Positions 33,100 through 44,060 of a stretch of DNA of 64,000 nucleotides are shown here, in pieces (positions within the stretch are counted from its first letter, which is position 1; each line of letters opens with the position of its first letter). Source of the DNA: Malaya genurostris. Its lineage: Eukaryota; Arthropoda; Insecta; Diptera; Culicidae. Location: NCBI RefSeq assembly GCF_030247185.1, contig NC_080571.1:144223191-144287190 (forward strand), written 5' to 3'. The position numbers were made by a program, and so were the translations under genes. The notes below the pieces were generated by a model that made no database searches, was not told the DNA's origin, and was given only the letters and a program-made list of their open reading frames with translations.

Positions 33100-33560
33100 G
33101 GGAAACAGTGAAACGATATAAAAGAGAGACTTAGTTTAGCAGCAGCCAGTAATACTGAATTGGCTGTCGAGCTGTTAACAGCATCTTGTGGAATTTTTAC
33201 GCAGAAACACGCACACAGAAGGAAGAGTTAAGGGCAAGGCAAAGTCCCGCTCGAACCGTGCTGGTCTGCGGTTCCCAGTTGGCAAATTCCATCGTCTGCT
33301 CCGGAAGGGATACTACGCAGAGCGTGTCAGTGCATCGGTCTATCTGGCGGCAGTGATGGAGTACTTGGCTGCCGAAGTGTTGATATTGGCCGGTAATGCT
33401 GTCCGTGACAACAAGAAAACGAAAATCATCCCTCGCCATCTGCAGCTGGCCATCCGTAACGATGAGGAGTTGAAAACCCCGTCCTTTTCAGGACGACCAC
33501 ATCACTGCGATAAAGAAATATTTAGGATTGCTTTAAGTTTAGCCTTAAACAAGACCTGAC
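33100..33560 (+). pseudogene. Histone H2A relic with 3' stem-loop
   Basis: The reading GRVKGKAKSRSNRAG, FPVGKFHRLLRKGYYAERV, VYLAAVMEYLAAEVL and TKIIPRHLQLAIRNDEEL is unmistakable H2A, covering about residues 9-95 of a ~124-residue protein. There is no ATG: the frame opens at a GTG (33188). GAGAP is reduced to SA, and several conserved positions differ (Q to R in GLRF, E to I in VLILAG). After DEEL the docking domain and C-tail are missing and the sequence jumps to GTCCTTTTCAGGAC (33481-33494), a replication-histone 3' stem-loop, followed by ACCAC. A TATA-like GATATAAAAG is at ~33115. An internally deleted gene copy, not a processed retrocopy. Confidence 0.85.
33481..33494 (+). terminator. 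Histone mRNA 3' stem-loop
   Basis: GTCC-TTTTCA-GGAC, the 4-bp core of the stem with a loop of the canonical kind, bound by SLBP in replication-dependent histone mRNAs. It is fused directly to the H2A core by the deletion. Confidence 0.7.
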
Positions 33561-34389
33561 GACTGGTTTCTTATTCTTCCTTCCGAATCATCTTTCTTGT
33601 CATTTTCGCCCTGTGGAATAAATACCAACGTATCGGCTACAGTGTAGCCATATTTACAGATGTTTTTTAATAACTATGCTAGGAAATAAATACTACATTT
33701 AAATTTTTAGACTTTAGGTTTTTGATTTGAAATAAACATGAAAAATGTTTTGGTGAATGCATTTCTATATTATATATTAATGCTTAAAACAATTAATTTA
33801 GTTTTGATGACAAAACAGGAAATATCTCATGTTGAACGCAAAATCGAATCCATTGTTGGCGTATTACCGGATCTTTTGGAAACCGGAAAAAGTCAGGTTT
33901 GGATAGAAATGCTTAATGCGACCACAGTGTGGAACACAACAGTTCATTCTTCTCGTAAAACTAAACACACTTCCGAGTTTACACTAATTTAACAAATCTT
34001 TTTTGGTTAAACTTTAATTCACTAAAAAGAAAAACGGCTTGATGCCTATTTAATTACACAGTCCTGCCACTATAAATATTTATTACCAATGAGATTAAAA
34101 AAAATTTCATTTTCATTGGTTAGCTAAAATTATACATTTTAATAAATTTGTTTTTTGATTTTCTTTATACTTGGCATCATTGCTCGCGTACCTTGCAAAA
34201 GTTTTTTCTTTTAACAATGTGCACGTGGCAACATCAAAATCAGCCAATCAGAAACTGGTCCATTTTGGAACAAAAGCAGCCCCCCCAGATGTCAGGTCTT
34301 GTCTTAGAATTTAGCCAGTTCTGATACGCCTGGAAAGTAGAATGCGCAAATCAAGTGGAAACATTTGTTCATCTCTTTCATTTGTTCAA
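33561..34389. other. AT-rich flank without recognised gene
   Basis: Includes an 84-codon open frame at 33738-33992 with a hydrophobic start and no domain I recognise. A CCAAT box (CAGCCAATCAGAAAC) is at 34244-34258. It may be histone-cluster spacer, given the H2A relic beside it. Confidence 0.3.
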
Positions 34390-34979
34390 TTTGTTCAACT
34401 CTATTTCGCACGGCATATTTGTATACTAGTATAAAGATGTGTTCAAAATCATCACTTTCGCTTTTGCATTGCCGTTCGTAATTGAATGTGTTAGTGACGT
34501 TGCAAATTAATTTAGCTTCCATCTTGATGAATCTATTGGTAGGAAATATTGAGATTTGATATGGTTCTCGTGTGTGTCTTGTTTCAGCAAAGGGCCTTGC
34601 TGGACTTTTTGGCTGCCTTTCTACCGATTTTCGGTGTCATTGTGCTGACAGTGAGACGACAGGTCCTCGATGTTGCTCTCGTGTGTCTTGTGTCGGGAAC
34701 AGTTGCTCAGCAAATGGTAGGAAAAATGAACCACTCAACTTTTATATGAATGCTCTTGTATAGACTCAGACATCTCGCGTTCTGATTGGCTGGTGCTTCC
34801 ATGGGTTAAATCAAACAGGTTTTTCAATAGTGTACTATTGAAAAGCTTAAATGTTGTTGCAATACACGTTCAAATTTAAAAAATTCGATTCTATTGGTAG
34901 TTAAATTATATGAATCCTTCTACAGATCACTGGGCTATGAGCTTTCAAAATACGAGAAAGGCAAACGCGCCTTATGAAT
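34390..34979. repeat. Repeat shared with 24.1 and 32.8 kb, then CCAAT-bearing repeat
   Basis: 34425-34510 (TACTAGTATAAAGATGTGTTC ... GAATGTGTTAGTGACG) matches 24138-24210 and 32843-32915 at the right end of each duplication unit. 34780-34970 (GCGTTCTGATTGGCTGG ... TTCAATAGTGTACTATTGAA) matches 43097-43290. No coding signature. Confidence 0.6.
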
Positions 34980-35215
34980 TATCTTCTATGATACACGGTT
35001 ATACCAAACATTTCAGAAAAGTTTAATTTTGAACTATTTGAGAATATGTCACAGAACCGAAAATTTTATTATAAAATTGTGATCATATTTCCGATGGCAT
35101 GTCGCAAGAATTATGTTGATTTATAGATACAACAGGAGATATTCACGATCAAAAACTTATCACTCTCTCAGAGGGTAAATTTTGAAAAGGCGCCCCATAG
35201 TAAAGTAAGTCGTAT
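34980..35215 (+). repeat. Repeat X, copy 1 (ends GTCGTATTCACGAC)
   Basis: Non-coding; ends with GCCCCATAGTAAAGTAAGTC and then GTCGTATTCACGAC (35202-35215). Further copies end the same way at 43456, 49047 (inverse), 52493 (inverse) and 62631. Confidence 0.65.
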
Positions 35216-35545
35216 TCACGACAACAGCAAAAATAGTAATGGACCGAGGTTGCTTCCTTGAGGAACACCCGACATATTGATGAAGTTGTATGACTCAACG
35301 TTTCCAAGCTTTACAGACAGAACTCGGCCTACGAGGTATGATTTAAGTCACGCAGAGAAGTTTGATGATACTCCTAAACGCTCAAGTTTTGCTAGTAATA
35401 GTGTATGATCTACACGATTTAACGCAGCTTTGAGGTCCGTGTATACTGTGTCTACTTGTGATCCAGTTTCCATATGTTTAATACAATAAGAACAGAATTG
35501 TGTCAGATTGGTGATAGTCGATCTGTTTGGGAAAAAAGGCGGATG
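35216..35545 (-). pseudogene. Jockey-like LINE RT fragment between repeat X and module Z
   Basis: 330 bp of RT: FFPNRSTITNLTQFCSYCI, VYTDLKAALNRVDHTLL (motif A, with D to N in FDRV), LERLGVSSNFSA, then SGVPQGSNLGPLLF (motif B). It is the part that precedes MYADD in the LINEs at 20474 and 31010, so those two pieces are adjacent in the parent. Both ends of the fragment abut the GTCGTATTCACGAC motif, one from repeat X and one from module Z. Confidence 0.7.
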
Positions 35546-35660
35546 GGTAATGTCAGAGACATAACTGGATGTCGTGAATACGAAAACAAATGACATGATC
35601 CTTAACACTTCCGAATATCAATTAGTTGATCAATTGTATGAATTATGCAAGCATTCCCCT
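35546..35660 (-). repeat. Module Z, copy at 35.6 kb
   Basis: Same module as 21625-21745; on minus it reads GGGGAATGCTTGCATAATTC ... GTATTCACGACATCCAG ... CCCATCCGCC and then a T-run into the LINE fragment. Confidence 0.6.
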
Positions 35661-36003
35661 TTTTCCACATTTTTCGCAAAAACAAAGAAGGCTTCACTTG
35701 ATCTCGATTACTGTGAATTTCAAACAGCGAAAAGTGCAAAAATCTAACCAAACTGTTCTACATTTGCACTAAACTGAGGATATTTTCTTCCGATTTGCGA
35801 ACAACACATCCTAATAGTTCTTCAGAAAACTTTTAGAGCCATTAGAACGGCTGATTTCTTATAATGCTTTCCAACGTTGCTTTTTCATCCATCGAAATGA
35901 CTGGCAGCTGTGACGTAATCGCTCTTGTCGGAAGCGAAACTAGCTTTGAAAACGGCACAAAATACATCTGCTCGCATTGGCGATAGAATCCAAACTGATT
36001 AGA
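35661..36003 (+). repeat. TATA-unit array, unit 0 (3' part)
   Basis: Matches the distal ~340 bp of the unit at 41739-42291 (TTTTCGCAAAAACA, TTTTAGAGCCATTAGAACGG, CATCCATCGAAATGACTGGC, AATCCAAACTGATT). It is separated from unit 1 by the I-clade LINE inserted at its end. Confidence 0.8.
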
Positions 36004-36008
36004 TTTTT
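35997..36008. other. Target duplication, left of I-clade LINE
   Basis: TGATTAGATTTTT, repeated at 41739-41751. Its right end merges with the T-run (36004-36016) that is the LINE's poly(A) tail on the minus strand. Confidence 0.8.
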
Positions 36009-36593
36009 TTTTTTTTATTCAATAATATAATATATTTTTAGGCACACTGCTTACGCTCTAAGATGCCAAGGGTATTTTCTAATCCTAATTAACGACTAAC
36101 TTAAAACTAGAATAATATCATTAGATTATGTCGTCTTTGATTTTCTAGAATCCATTGTATGTGGCATGGGTCTTCCAGATGTCGCTATCTAAGGCCGTTT
36201 CCTTTCGGTTCGTGTGGGTCCGCGGGAAACACCCCCAGGCTACGAAGGCCCGGCGGGTGGCCCGCATGCTGGTCATCGACTGGAGCGTAGAACCGTAGGC
36301 GGTGACGGTGATGTTACGGGAGAGTATGAAAAAAGAAAAAAGTAAATATTGTGGAAACCGAGGTAAAAAGGGGGTATGGAAACAAAATGTCAGAAAACTA
36401 CAAAGATCTAGTTAGTTGCCATCGAGATGGTGAAGAGACGGAGAAAGGGGGAACGAATAGTTAGTGACAAAAAAATAAGATCTTGTTAGTTCCAATGAAG
36501 ATGGTGGACAGGGACGGGGATCGAGAGAATCGGGCGGATGTTAGTGTCGAACCTGTAGGTGGAGATTATACTTTCTGAGCGAGGTATATCAGA

Positions 36594-38269
36594 TTACACT
36601 TGGATATTAATGTGTTTAAGGTACTGATATATGAGAAACATATATGAACTATCCCGACTCGCCATCACATCTCGGACCGGAACCTCAGGTGGTCTACCTC
36701 GGGCCCTAAGGGATTCCAGTAGCTTCGACCTGGCGTCGCGATACTCTACGCACGACCACACGACATGCTCGATGTCCTGATAACCCTCGCCACAGGTGCA
36801 GAGACCGCTCTCCGTGAGCCCAATACGCCGGAGATGTGCGTTGAATGTGTTGTGGTTTGACATGAGTCGAGACATCACACGAATGAAATCGCGACTCACG
36901 TTCATCCCCCTGAACCAAGGTTTCGTCGATATTTTGGGAACAATGGAGTATAACCATCGTCCCAGTTCGTCATTGCTCCATGAAGTTTGCCAACTTTCGA
37001 GTGTCCTCTGACGAGAAATGCTAAAAAATTCATTGAAGCAGATTGGTCTTTCATAAATTTCACCTTCTAATGCACCCACCTTAGCCAATGAGTCTGCCTG
37101 TTCATTGCCTGGAATGGAACAATGTGATGGGACCCAGGATATTAAATAAGACCGACCAGATAAAGTTCTCCAGTGTTCCCGTATTTTCCCCAGAAAATAT
37201 GGGGGATACTTTCCTGGCTTCATTGAACGGAGAGCTTCTATTGAACTTAAACTATCCGTGACAATGAAGTAATGGTCTTTGGGCAAGGTTTCAATGATCT
37301 CGAGGGTATACTGAATAGCAGCTAATTCTGCGACGTAGACTGAAGCCGGATCACTGAGTTTGTACGAAGCGGTGATGTTTTTATTGAAGATACCAAAGCC
37401 TGTTGATCCGTTGAGATTTGACCCATCAGAGTAAAACATCCTTTCACAGTCAACTGCTCTGAATGTATAATAAAAAATATTAGGGATCACTTGAGGGCGT
37501 ACGTGATCCGGAATCCCACGAATCTCTTCTCTCATGGATGTGTCGAAAAACACAGCAGAATCAGAAGTATCCAAGAAATGCGCACGGTTGGAAACAAACG
37601 AAGAAGGATTAATATTCTGAGCCATGTAATCAAAATATAAGGACATAAAACGGGTTTGAGAATTGAGCTCGACAAGCCTTTCGAAGTTTTCAATTACCGT
37701 CGGATTCAAGACATTGAATCGAATCAGCAATCGATATGAGAGATCCCAGAATCGGTTTTTAAGTGGTATAACGCCCGCCAGCACTTCGAGACTCATCGTA
37801 TGAGTCGACTGCATGCAACCTAAGGCAATACGCAAGCAACGATACTGAATTCTTTCCAGCTTGATGAAATGGGTGTTCGCCGCGGATCGGAAGCAAAAGC
37901 ATCCCACCAAGTTCCGGTTATTGTGCGAAGAAAATTAATTCTCTGCTGGCATTTTTGTTTCAGATACCTAATGTGACATCCCCACGTGCCTTTGGAGTCG
38001 AACCAGACCCCGAGATATTTAAATGTGAAGGCCTGAGCTATGGTTTCACCCCTTAGTTGAAGCTGTAATTGTGCTGGTTCTCGCTTTCTTGAAAATACAA
38101 CCAGCTCAGTTTTCTCCGTAGAGAACTCGATACCCATTTGAAAGCCCATGTCGACAAGTTGTCGAGGGTATCTTGCAATGGTCCTTGGAGATCGGCAGCT
38201 TTGGGTCCTATAATAGACACAACGCTGTCGTCGGCAAGTTGTCTTAGCGTGCAAGATGTGTTGATACAT
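36594..38269 (-). pseudogene. I-clade LINE ORF2 thumb and RNase H
   Basis: Two overlapping open pieces (38269-37820 and 37910-36594) from a frameshift near 37900. RNase H is complete: RMFYSDGSNLNGSTGFG (first Asp), YVAELAAIQYTLE (Glu), FIVTDSLSSIEALR (Asp) and WVPSHCSIPGNEQADSLAK (His, Asp). A C-terminal CCHC-like segment, LCTCGEGYQDIEHVVWSC, ends the protein; it is typical of RNase H-bearing LINEs. Stop at 36594, then a 580-bp 3' UTR. Confidence 0.87.
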
Positions 38270-38862
38270 TCATCAATATTGCTTACGTAAAAATTGTATA
38301 AAAGGGGGCTTAAACATGAGCCCTGAGGAAGACCCATGTAACTGAATCGTATTGTCGACAAATCATCCTGCGCAAAATACATATGTTTCTCGGACAATAG
38401 ATTATACAAAAAGTTATTCAAAACTGGTGAAAGACCATGCTTATGCAACTTCTCAGATAGGATATGTATTGAAACTGAGTCGAAAGCCCCCTTGATATCT
38501 AGGAAGACTGATGCCATTTGTTCTTTACGGGCAAATGCCATTTGAATTTCGGTTGAGAGCAACGCAAGACAATCGTTCGTTCCTTTGCCCCGGCGAAAAC
38601 CAAATTGTGTATCTGAAAGCAAGCCATTGGTCTCGACCCAATTGTCTAGGCGGAAGAGAATCATTTTTTCGAACAATTTCCGGATACAGGAAAGCATAGC
38701 AATCGGCCGATACGAATTGTGGTCGGAGGCTGGTTTCTCTGGTTTTTTAATGGCGATAACCCTCACTTGTCTCCAGTCATGAGGGACAATATTACCCTCA
38801 AGAAACTTGTTGAATAGATTCAACAAGCGCCTTTTGGCAGGGTCAAGCAGATTTTTCAACAA
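38053..38862 (-). pseudogene. I-clade LINE ORF2 reverse transcriptase
   Basis: RT blocks NSYRPIAMLSCIRKLFEKMI, TQFGFRRGKGTNDCL, VFLDIKGAFDSVS (motif A), YMGLPQGSCLSPLLYNFYV (motif B) and RQLADDSVVSIIGP (motif C) are intact, including the three catalytic aspartates. A stop-containing joint near 38890 separates it from RT0 and the endonuclease, and a one-step frameshift near 38140 takes the thumb into another frame (MGIEFSTEKTELVVFSRKRE). Confidence 0.87.
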
Positions 38863-38927
38863 GTTGAATTTGATTCTGTCTAGACCCGGGGCTTTATTGT
38901 TACACGACTAGAGTGCAAGAGAAAACT

Positions 38928-39947
38928 CTACCATCGAAAACGGTGTTTCGTTTGTATTCGCTGTCGCGACGCGGGAGATCTTCTGGTTCGGAACAGAGTC
39001 GCAGATTTTTTAGCGTTTAACTCTGAGCACTCTTTGTCCCACCACGGGTTGGGAGGACGGATGTTAGTTTTCGCGCCCGGTGCACGTTTCGTCTGAACTT
39101 GAATCGCGGTTCCGAGAATCAAGCCAGCCAAAAACGTGTACTCTTCCTCCGGAGGAAGTTCTTGTGTTGATTCTATTTTCTCAGATATAGAGTTTGCATA
39201 GCTTTTCCAATCAATATTTCGTGTGAGGTCATACAAAACATTGATTGTCTTCGATGGTCTTAATCCGCTGGCGATTGAGATGACGATAGGCAAATGATCG
39301 CTACCGTGGGGATCAGGGATTACCTTCCACGTGCAATCCAACCGTAGCGATGTCGAGCAAATGGAAAGATCCAGCGCACTTGGTCTTGCTGGTGGTGCAG
39401 GAATCCGTGTCATTTCTCCCGTATTTAAAATTGTCATATTGAAGTTATCGCAAAGGTCGTAGATCAGAGTTGATCTGTTGTCATCCTGAAGACAGCCCCA
39501 TCCCGTACCATGAGAGTTGAAGTCTCCTAAAACTAACGTAGGTGTAGGAAGAAGCTCCATGATGTCACAAAGCCGTTGATGCCCAATCGAAGCTCTTGGG
39601 GGAATGTATACAGAAGCAATGCAAAGGTCCTTGCCTTTCATTGTGATTTGACATGCAATAACTTCAACACCTGGTATCGAAGGGAGGTTTATCCGGTAGA
39701 AGGGATAGCACTTTTTGATCCCTAAAAGTACTCCTCCGTAGGGGTTTTCTCGATCCAAGCGGATTATATTAAAATCATGGAAGGTAATTGGTATTTCAGA
39801 AGTTAGCCATGTTTCGCACAAGGCAAATGCGTCACACTCCAAGATGTTTATTAATACTTTGAAGGGGTCTATTTTCGGTATGATACTTCTGCAGTTCCAC
39901 TGTAAAACAGTGATCGGATCCATTACCTCGTTCAATAAATCAGCCAT
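38928..39947 (-). pseudogene. I-clade LINE ORF2 endonuclease
   Basis: Open from an ATG at 39947 (MADLLNEVMDPITVLQ). APE-type motifs in order: LQWNCRSIIPK (Asn), LCETWLTSE (catalytic Glu), VYIPPRASIGH, LVLGDFNSHGTGWG (D-F-N-x-H), ALDLSICSTSL and GSDHLPIVISI (S-D-H). The endonuclease is complete. After PPNPWWDKECSELN (linker) the sequence leaps, through a ~220-bp deletion present intact in copy 1 (~1384-1600), and the frame is lost at ~38940. Confidence 0.85.
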
Positions 39948-40207
39948 CGAAGGATACAATCGCTGAAATGAGGGGCCATTTTGCAGTTGACTGCTTCAGA
40001 AACGTTTTGACTGTGGGTATAAAACTCATCATAAGCTGTTTCAGGGGGTCAGAAATATTGAAAGTTGTGAAAATCCAGTCCACAATATCCGAGAATTTTA
40101 TGAATCCAGCACTCGGTCGATTTTCTGGTTGGTTTTCTGGGACACTTGGGGATTTTGATGACCCAGGAAGTGCCGGGAATTCTTTTTTAGATCTGAGTTT
40201 CTCAAGA

Positions 40208-41308
40208 TCAGGAGCTGTTTGCTTTGGTTTTTTTTATTTTACCAGCACTTCCCATTGCTGTTACTTTTGGGGGACCCTCAGAAGATACCTTCGAACCCTT
40301 GCTAGGGAGCTTGTGAGAGGAAATATTTATCCTCTTCCTATAGCTGTGAGGGACTGCCGAAGATGTACCTTCTTGGGGATCGTCAGAATCACACTCGTCA
40401 GTTGACAAGCAAGCGTAAAGGTTTCCGGTGAGTTTAGGTGGCGTAGCACTCTTGAGCATTTCTGCAAAAGACCGTTTGGAGCGAGACTGGAGAGACTGTT
40501 TCAATTTATCTCCTCGCAGTTTGTACGCAGGGCATGCCGCGAGGTCATGATGGTCATCTCCACAGTAGAGGCACTTTTCGATGCTCTTCCCGCAAGAGCC
40601 ATCGGCGTGAGCCCCTCCACAGTTAGCACAACGATACTTATTACCACAATGAGAGGCTGTATGCCCCAATTGTTTGCAATTGGAGCAATTCATGACCCAC
40701 GGCACATAGAGACGAACAGGCAGACGAACCCGGTCCAGGAGAACGTAGTTGGGTAATGCCGAGCCGGCGAAGGTCACTCGATAAGAGTGTGATTGGGGAT
40801 AGGATTTGGTACCATCCCCGGCGATAGACACTGAATGCAGCCGTTTGCAATCCAGTATCTTTACATTCTTAAGTAGGGGGTCTTTGAAACTGCCGGCCCC
40901 GTACTTAAGAATATCTTCGCATGTCAGGCTCGCATCTGTGATTACGCCGTGTATTTCTACTTCGCGGGCTGGCACGTATACATAGTACTCCCGCGCAAAA
41001 AGATCACTTTGAACGATCTCGTTAGCATGCTTTGAGCTGGTTAAGAGAACCCTAAGCCTGCCTGGGCGTACTTTATCAATGCGTGTAATAGTAGAGTACC
41101 GAGACGTCAATTCACGATTTATTTTAATAAGGTTCAATTTGTTGTTATTCTTGGTCCGGAAATAGACCACATAAGAACCGGCCGAGAGCAAAGGTTCATC
41201 GGGATACTTCTTTACCCTCGGAATCTTATTGTCAGCTGAAGGGGTAGGAGCAAGTGGGGGTGGTTTTGGATCTGTCTCCATTTTTTCATCCGGAGGGGGG
41301 GGAACCAT
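40208..41308 (-). CDS. I-clade LINE ORF1 (Gag-like RNA-binding protein)
   Basis: 366 codons from ATG at 41308, the longest unbroken LINE ORF1 in the window. N-terminus proline-rich (residues 1-40); residues ~45-180 are the LINE Gag core (LLSAGSYVVYFRTKNN, RPGRLRVLLTSSKHANEIV); three knuckles follow at ~205-265: CSNCKQLGHTASHC, CANCGGAHADGSC and CLYCGDDHHDLAAC; a basic, serine-rich tail follows. It would coat element RNA and bring it to the nucleus. It appears full length, judging by its start and by the stop upstream of the ORF2 start region. Expression is unknown, and ORF2 of the same copy is broken. Confidence 0.85.
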   Translation of the reverse strand: MVPPPPDEKMETDPKPPPLAPTPSADNKIPRVKKYPDEPLLSAGSYVVYFRTKNNNKLNLIKINRELTSRYSTITRIDKVRPGRLRVLLTSSKHANEIVQSDLFAREYYVYVPAREVEIHGVITDASLTCEDILKYGAGSFKDPLLKNVKILDCKRLHSVSIAGDGTKSYPQSHSYRVTFAGSALPNYVLLDRVRLPVRLYVPWVMNCSNCKQLGHTASHCGNKYRCANCGGAHADGSCGKSIEKCLYCGDDHHDLAACPAYKLRGDKLKQSLQSRSKRSFAEMLKSATPPKLTGNLYACLSTDECDSDDPQEGTSSAVPHSYRKRINISSHKLPSKGSKVSSEGPPKVTAMGSAGKIKKTKANSS

Positions 41309-41738
41309 TATTATTACACGGAGCTATCTCCGCACAGATATGATTATGTAAGATGTAAGTTAAATAATCAGAGAATAGCAACAAAATGAAAACAATACTT
41401 AGCTTGTTCGGCTGCAAAAAGAAACGGCCATCAAGACCTGATCTTGGTCGATTGCCTCTTCAATAGATGCCTAAAACTCCGTGAGGAAAAAAGCACAATC
41501 ACAATTGTCTATCTATGGCTGTGTGACGGTGAAAAAACCTCCACGAAGAAAAAGCACAAATCACGCTACCTAACTCGGTGCAAAAAAAAAAAACTCAACT
41601 CACTCGCACACCCGATTGTCCGATCACTATCGACACTGCGAAAACAAAAGAACGACCTTGAAAGCGGATTAATGCGGACTGTACTGGACTGGATTGAAGC
41701 GAATACACATCCGATCGCGTCGACAGCTACGGTGGGAA

Positions 41739-43060
41739 TGATTAGATTTTTGTTAGGAGCTTTCTTTTACGTGATTTCGTTTGTAGCTTTTTCACTAATG
41801 GGCGGTCCTAACGGCTATAAAAATAGTCGCATACAGAATTTTAATGTCGATTATTTTATTTTGCATTTGCATAATTTATTGAAAGAAACTATCAATATGC
41901 TGTAGGAATTCGTTTCTAGCATTCAGAAGGGTCAAATTGTGCAGTTCTCTACGAACTCTGGAACATTTTTCGCAAAAACACAGAAGGTTTCACTTGATCT
42001 TGATTACTGTGATTTTTACACAGCGAAAAGTGCAAAAATCTAACCAAACTGTTCTATATTTGCACTAAACTGAGGATATTTCCTTTCGATTTGCGAACAA
42101 CATATCCTAATAGTTCTTCAGAAAACTTTTAGAGCCATTAGAACGGCTGATTTTTTATAATGCTCTCCAACGTTGCTTTTTCATCCATCGAAATGACTGG
42201 CAGCTGTGACGTAATTGCTCTTGTCGGAAGCGAAACTAGCTGTGAAGGCGACACAAAACACATCTTCTCGCAGTGGCGATAGAATCCAAACTGATTTAAT
42301 TTTTGTTAAGAGATTTCCTTTTATGTGATTTCGTTTGTAGCTTTTTCACTAATGGGCAGTCCTAACGGCTATAAAAATAGCCAGAATTTTTATGTCGATT
42401 ATTTCATTTCGGATTTTCATAATCTTTTGAAAAAAACTATCAATATGCTGTAGGGATTCATTTCCAGCATTCAGAAGGGTCAAATTGCGTAATTCTCTAC
42501 GATATTAAACTCTGGAACATTTTTCGCAAAAAAAGGCTTCACTTGATCTCGATTACTGTGAATTTCACACAGCTAAAAGTGCACAAATCTAACCAAATTG
42601 TTCTTGATTTGCACAAAACTGAGGATAATTACCTGCGATTTGCGAAAAACAAATCCTAATAGTTCTTTAGAAAAATTTTAGAGCCATTAGAACGGCTGAT
42701 ATTGTGTAATGCTCTCCACCGTTGTTTTTTCCCCTCTTGTCGAAAGCGAAACTAGCTGTGCAGACGACACAAAACACATCTGCTCGCAGTGGCGATAGAA
42801 TCCAAACTGATTCAATTTTTGTTAAGAGATTTCCTTTTATGTGATTTCGTTTGTAGCTTTTTCACTAATGGGCGGTCCTAACGGCTATAAAAATAGCCGC
42901 ATATAGAATTTTAATGTCGATTATTTCATTTTGGATTTGCATAATTTATTGAAAGAAACTATCAATATGCTGTAGGGATTCGTTTCTAGCATTCAGAAGG
43001 ACCAAATTGAGGAACTCACTACGATATTCATCACTTTTCGGAACATTTTTCTTGAACGAT
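41739..43060 (+). repeat. Tandem array of ~0.55-kb TATA-bearing units (1-3)
   Basis: Unit 1 41739-42291, unit 2 42292-42808, unit 3 42809-43060 (partial). Each starts near AATTTTTGTTAAGAG, then GTGATTTCGTTTGTAGC, TTTTTCACTAATGGGC and a TATA-like GGCTATAAAAATAG (41813, 42367, 42883), followed ~25-30 bp later by the conserved TAATGTCGATTATTTCATTT; the distal half has TTTTAGAGCCATTAGAACGG. A diverged unit is at 57738-58140, with GGGTATAAAATTATG in the same place. No long ORF. Role unknown. Confidence 0.8.
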
Positions 43061-43290
43061 TTGTTGTACAGCAGCAGCTATTTTTTTCTCTTCCTCAGAA
43101 CGCGTTCTGATTGGCTGGTGTTGACATGGGTCAAATGAGATAGGTTTTTCAATAGTGTACTATTGAAATACTTCAATGCTTTTGCTATACACGTTTAAGT
43201 TGAAAAATTTCGATTCTATTTGTAGTTAGATTATATAAATCCTTCCACAGGTCACTGAGCTATGAGCTTCAAAATACGAGAAAGGCAAAC
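43061..43290. repeat. CCAAT-bearing repeat, second copy
   Basis: ACGCGTTCTGATTGGCTGG and TTTTCAATAGTGTACTATTGAA match 34780-34970; it leads into repeat X in both places. Confidence 0.65.
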
Positions 43291-43456
43291 GCGCCATATG
43301 AATTATCCTCTTTGATACTCGTTTATACCAAACATTACCAAATTATGTTGATTCGTTAGATACAACAAGAGATATTCACGATCAAAAACTTATCACTCTC
43401 TCAGAGGGTAAATTTTGAAAAGGTACCCCATAGTAAAGTAAGTCGTATTCACGACA
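43291..43456 (+). repeat. Repeat X, copy 2
   Basis: Ends TACCCCATAGTAAAGTAAGTC then GTCGTATTCACGAC (43443-43456), like 34980-35215. Confidence 0.65.
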
Positions 43457-43551
43457 AAACATGCTGATCCTTCGAGATATACGACTTTGTTTCACGAAAT
43501 AGGACGTCTCTAACTAAAATCTCAAGAAGCTTAGATCCGGCACAGAGTGAA

Positions 43552-43615
43552 GTTATACCAAATACAAATTATAATACGTTATACCAAAGTTATACCAAAT
43601 ACAAATTATAATACG
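43552..43615 (+). repeat. Short tandem duplication
   Basis: GTTATACCAAATACAAATTATAATAC occurs twice with a 36-bp period. Nothing else is recognisable between 43457 and 44060. Confidence 0.8.
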
Positions 43616-44060
43616 AATCCCTACAGCTCTGATGAATTTTCGTGGACACGTTTTGTACTACGCTGTACACTCTAAAGGTACAATGTCAGAGTGACAATCT
43701 ACTTAGGTGAAATTTTCAAATAACTAGCAACGCTGAAGGCAGAAAATCATTTCACCATGGATACTATTTATTATGACGAAAAAATGAATCATGTTTGGAG
43801 ACTAAAGAAAATATTTGAACGTTTGTGGATCACTATATTAATTCTAAATCTTTTAATTGTAGAATTCACAGGACACGATGAAACAAATACAAATCTTTAT
43901 CTGATTTATATAGGAAATTAAAACTTCATCTGCGGTCAAGAAGAAATGCCTTTACTCATGTCTAGCTATATTACAAAATTGAATTATACATTAGTGTATA
44001 CACCAAAACAAAACTTTCAAACAAATAAATCACGACCGTAGAGACAGATAACAGATACCA

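Larger units (their letters stand above)
36002..41738 (-). mobile_element. I-clade LINE, copy 2 (end to end)
   Basis: 5.7 kb from 5' UTR to poly(A), with a ~13-bp target duplication in a tandem array. Order on minus: 5' UTR, ORF1 (three CCHC knuckles), endonuclease, RT, RNase H, 3' UTR (36593-36017) and A13. Every homologous stretch of copy 1 (1-3994) aligns with it except for one deletion in each. ORF1 is intact as read, while ORF2 is split into four open pieces. Confidence 0.9.

Noticed and set aside
33738..33992. 84-codon frame downstream of the H2A relic
   Set aside because: No recognised domain and AT-rich context; not enough to call a gene.
35202..35215. GTCGTATTCACGAC as a transcription-factor operator
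   Set aside because: Its positions follow repeat boundaries rather than promoters; a junction or terminal-repeat role fits better.
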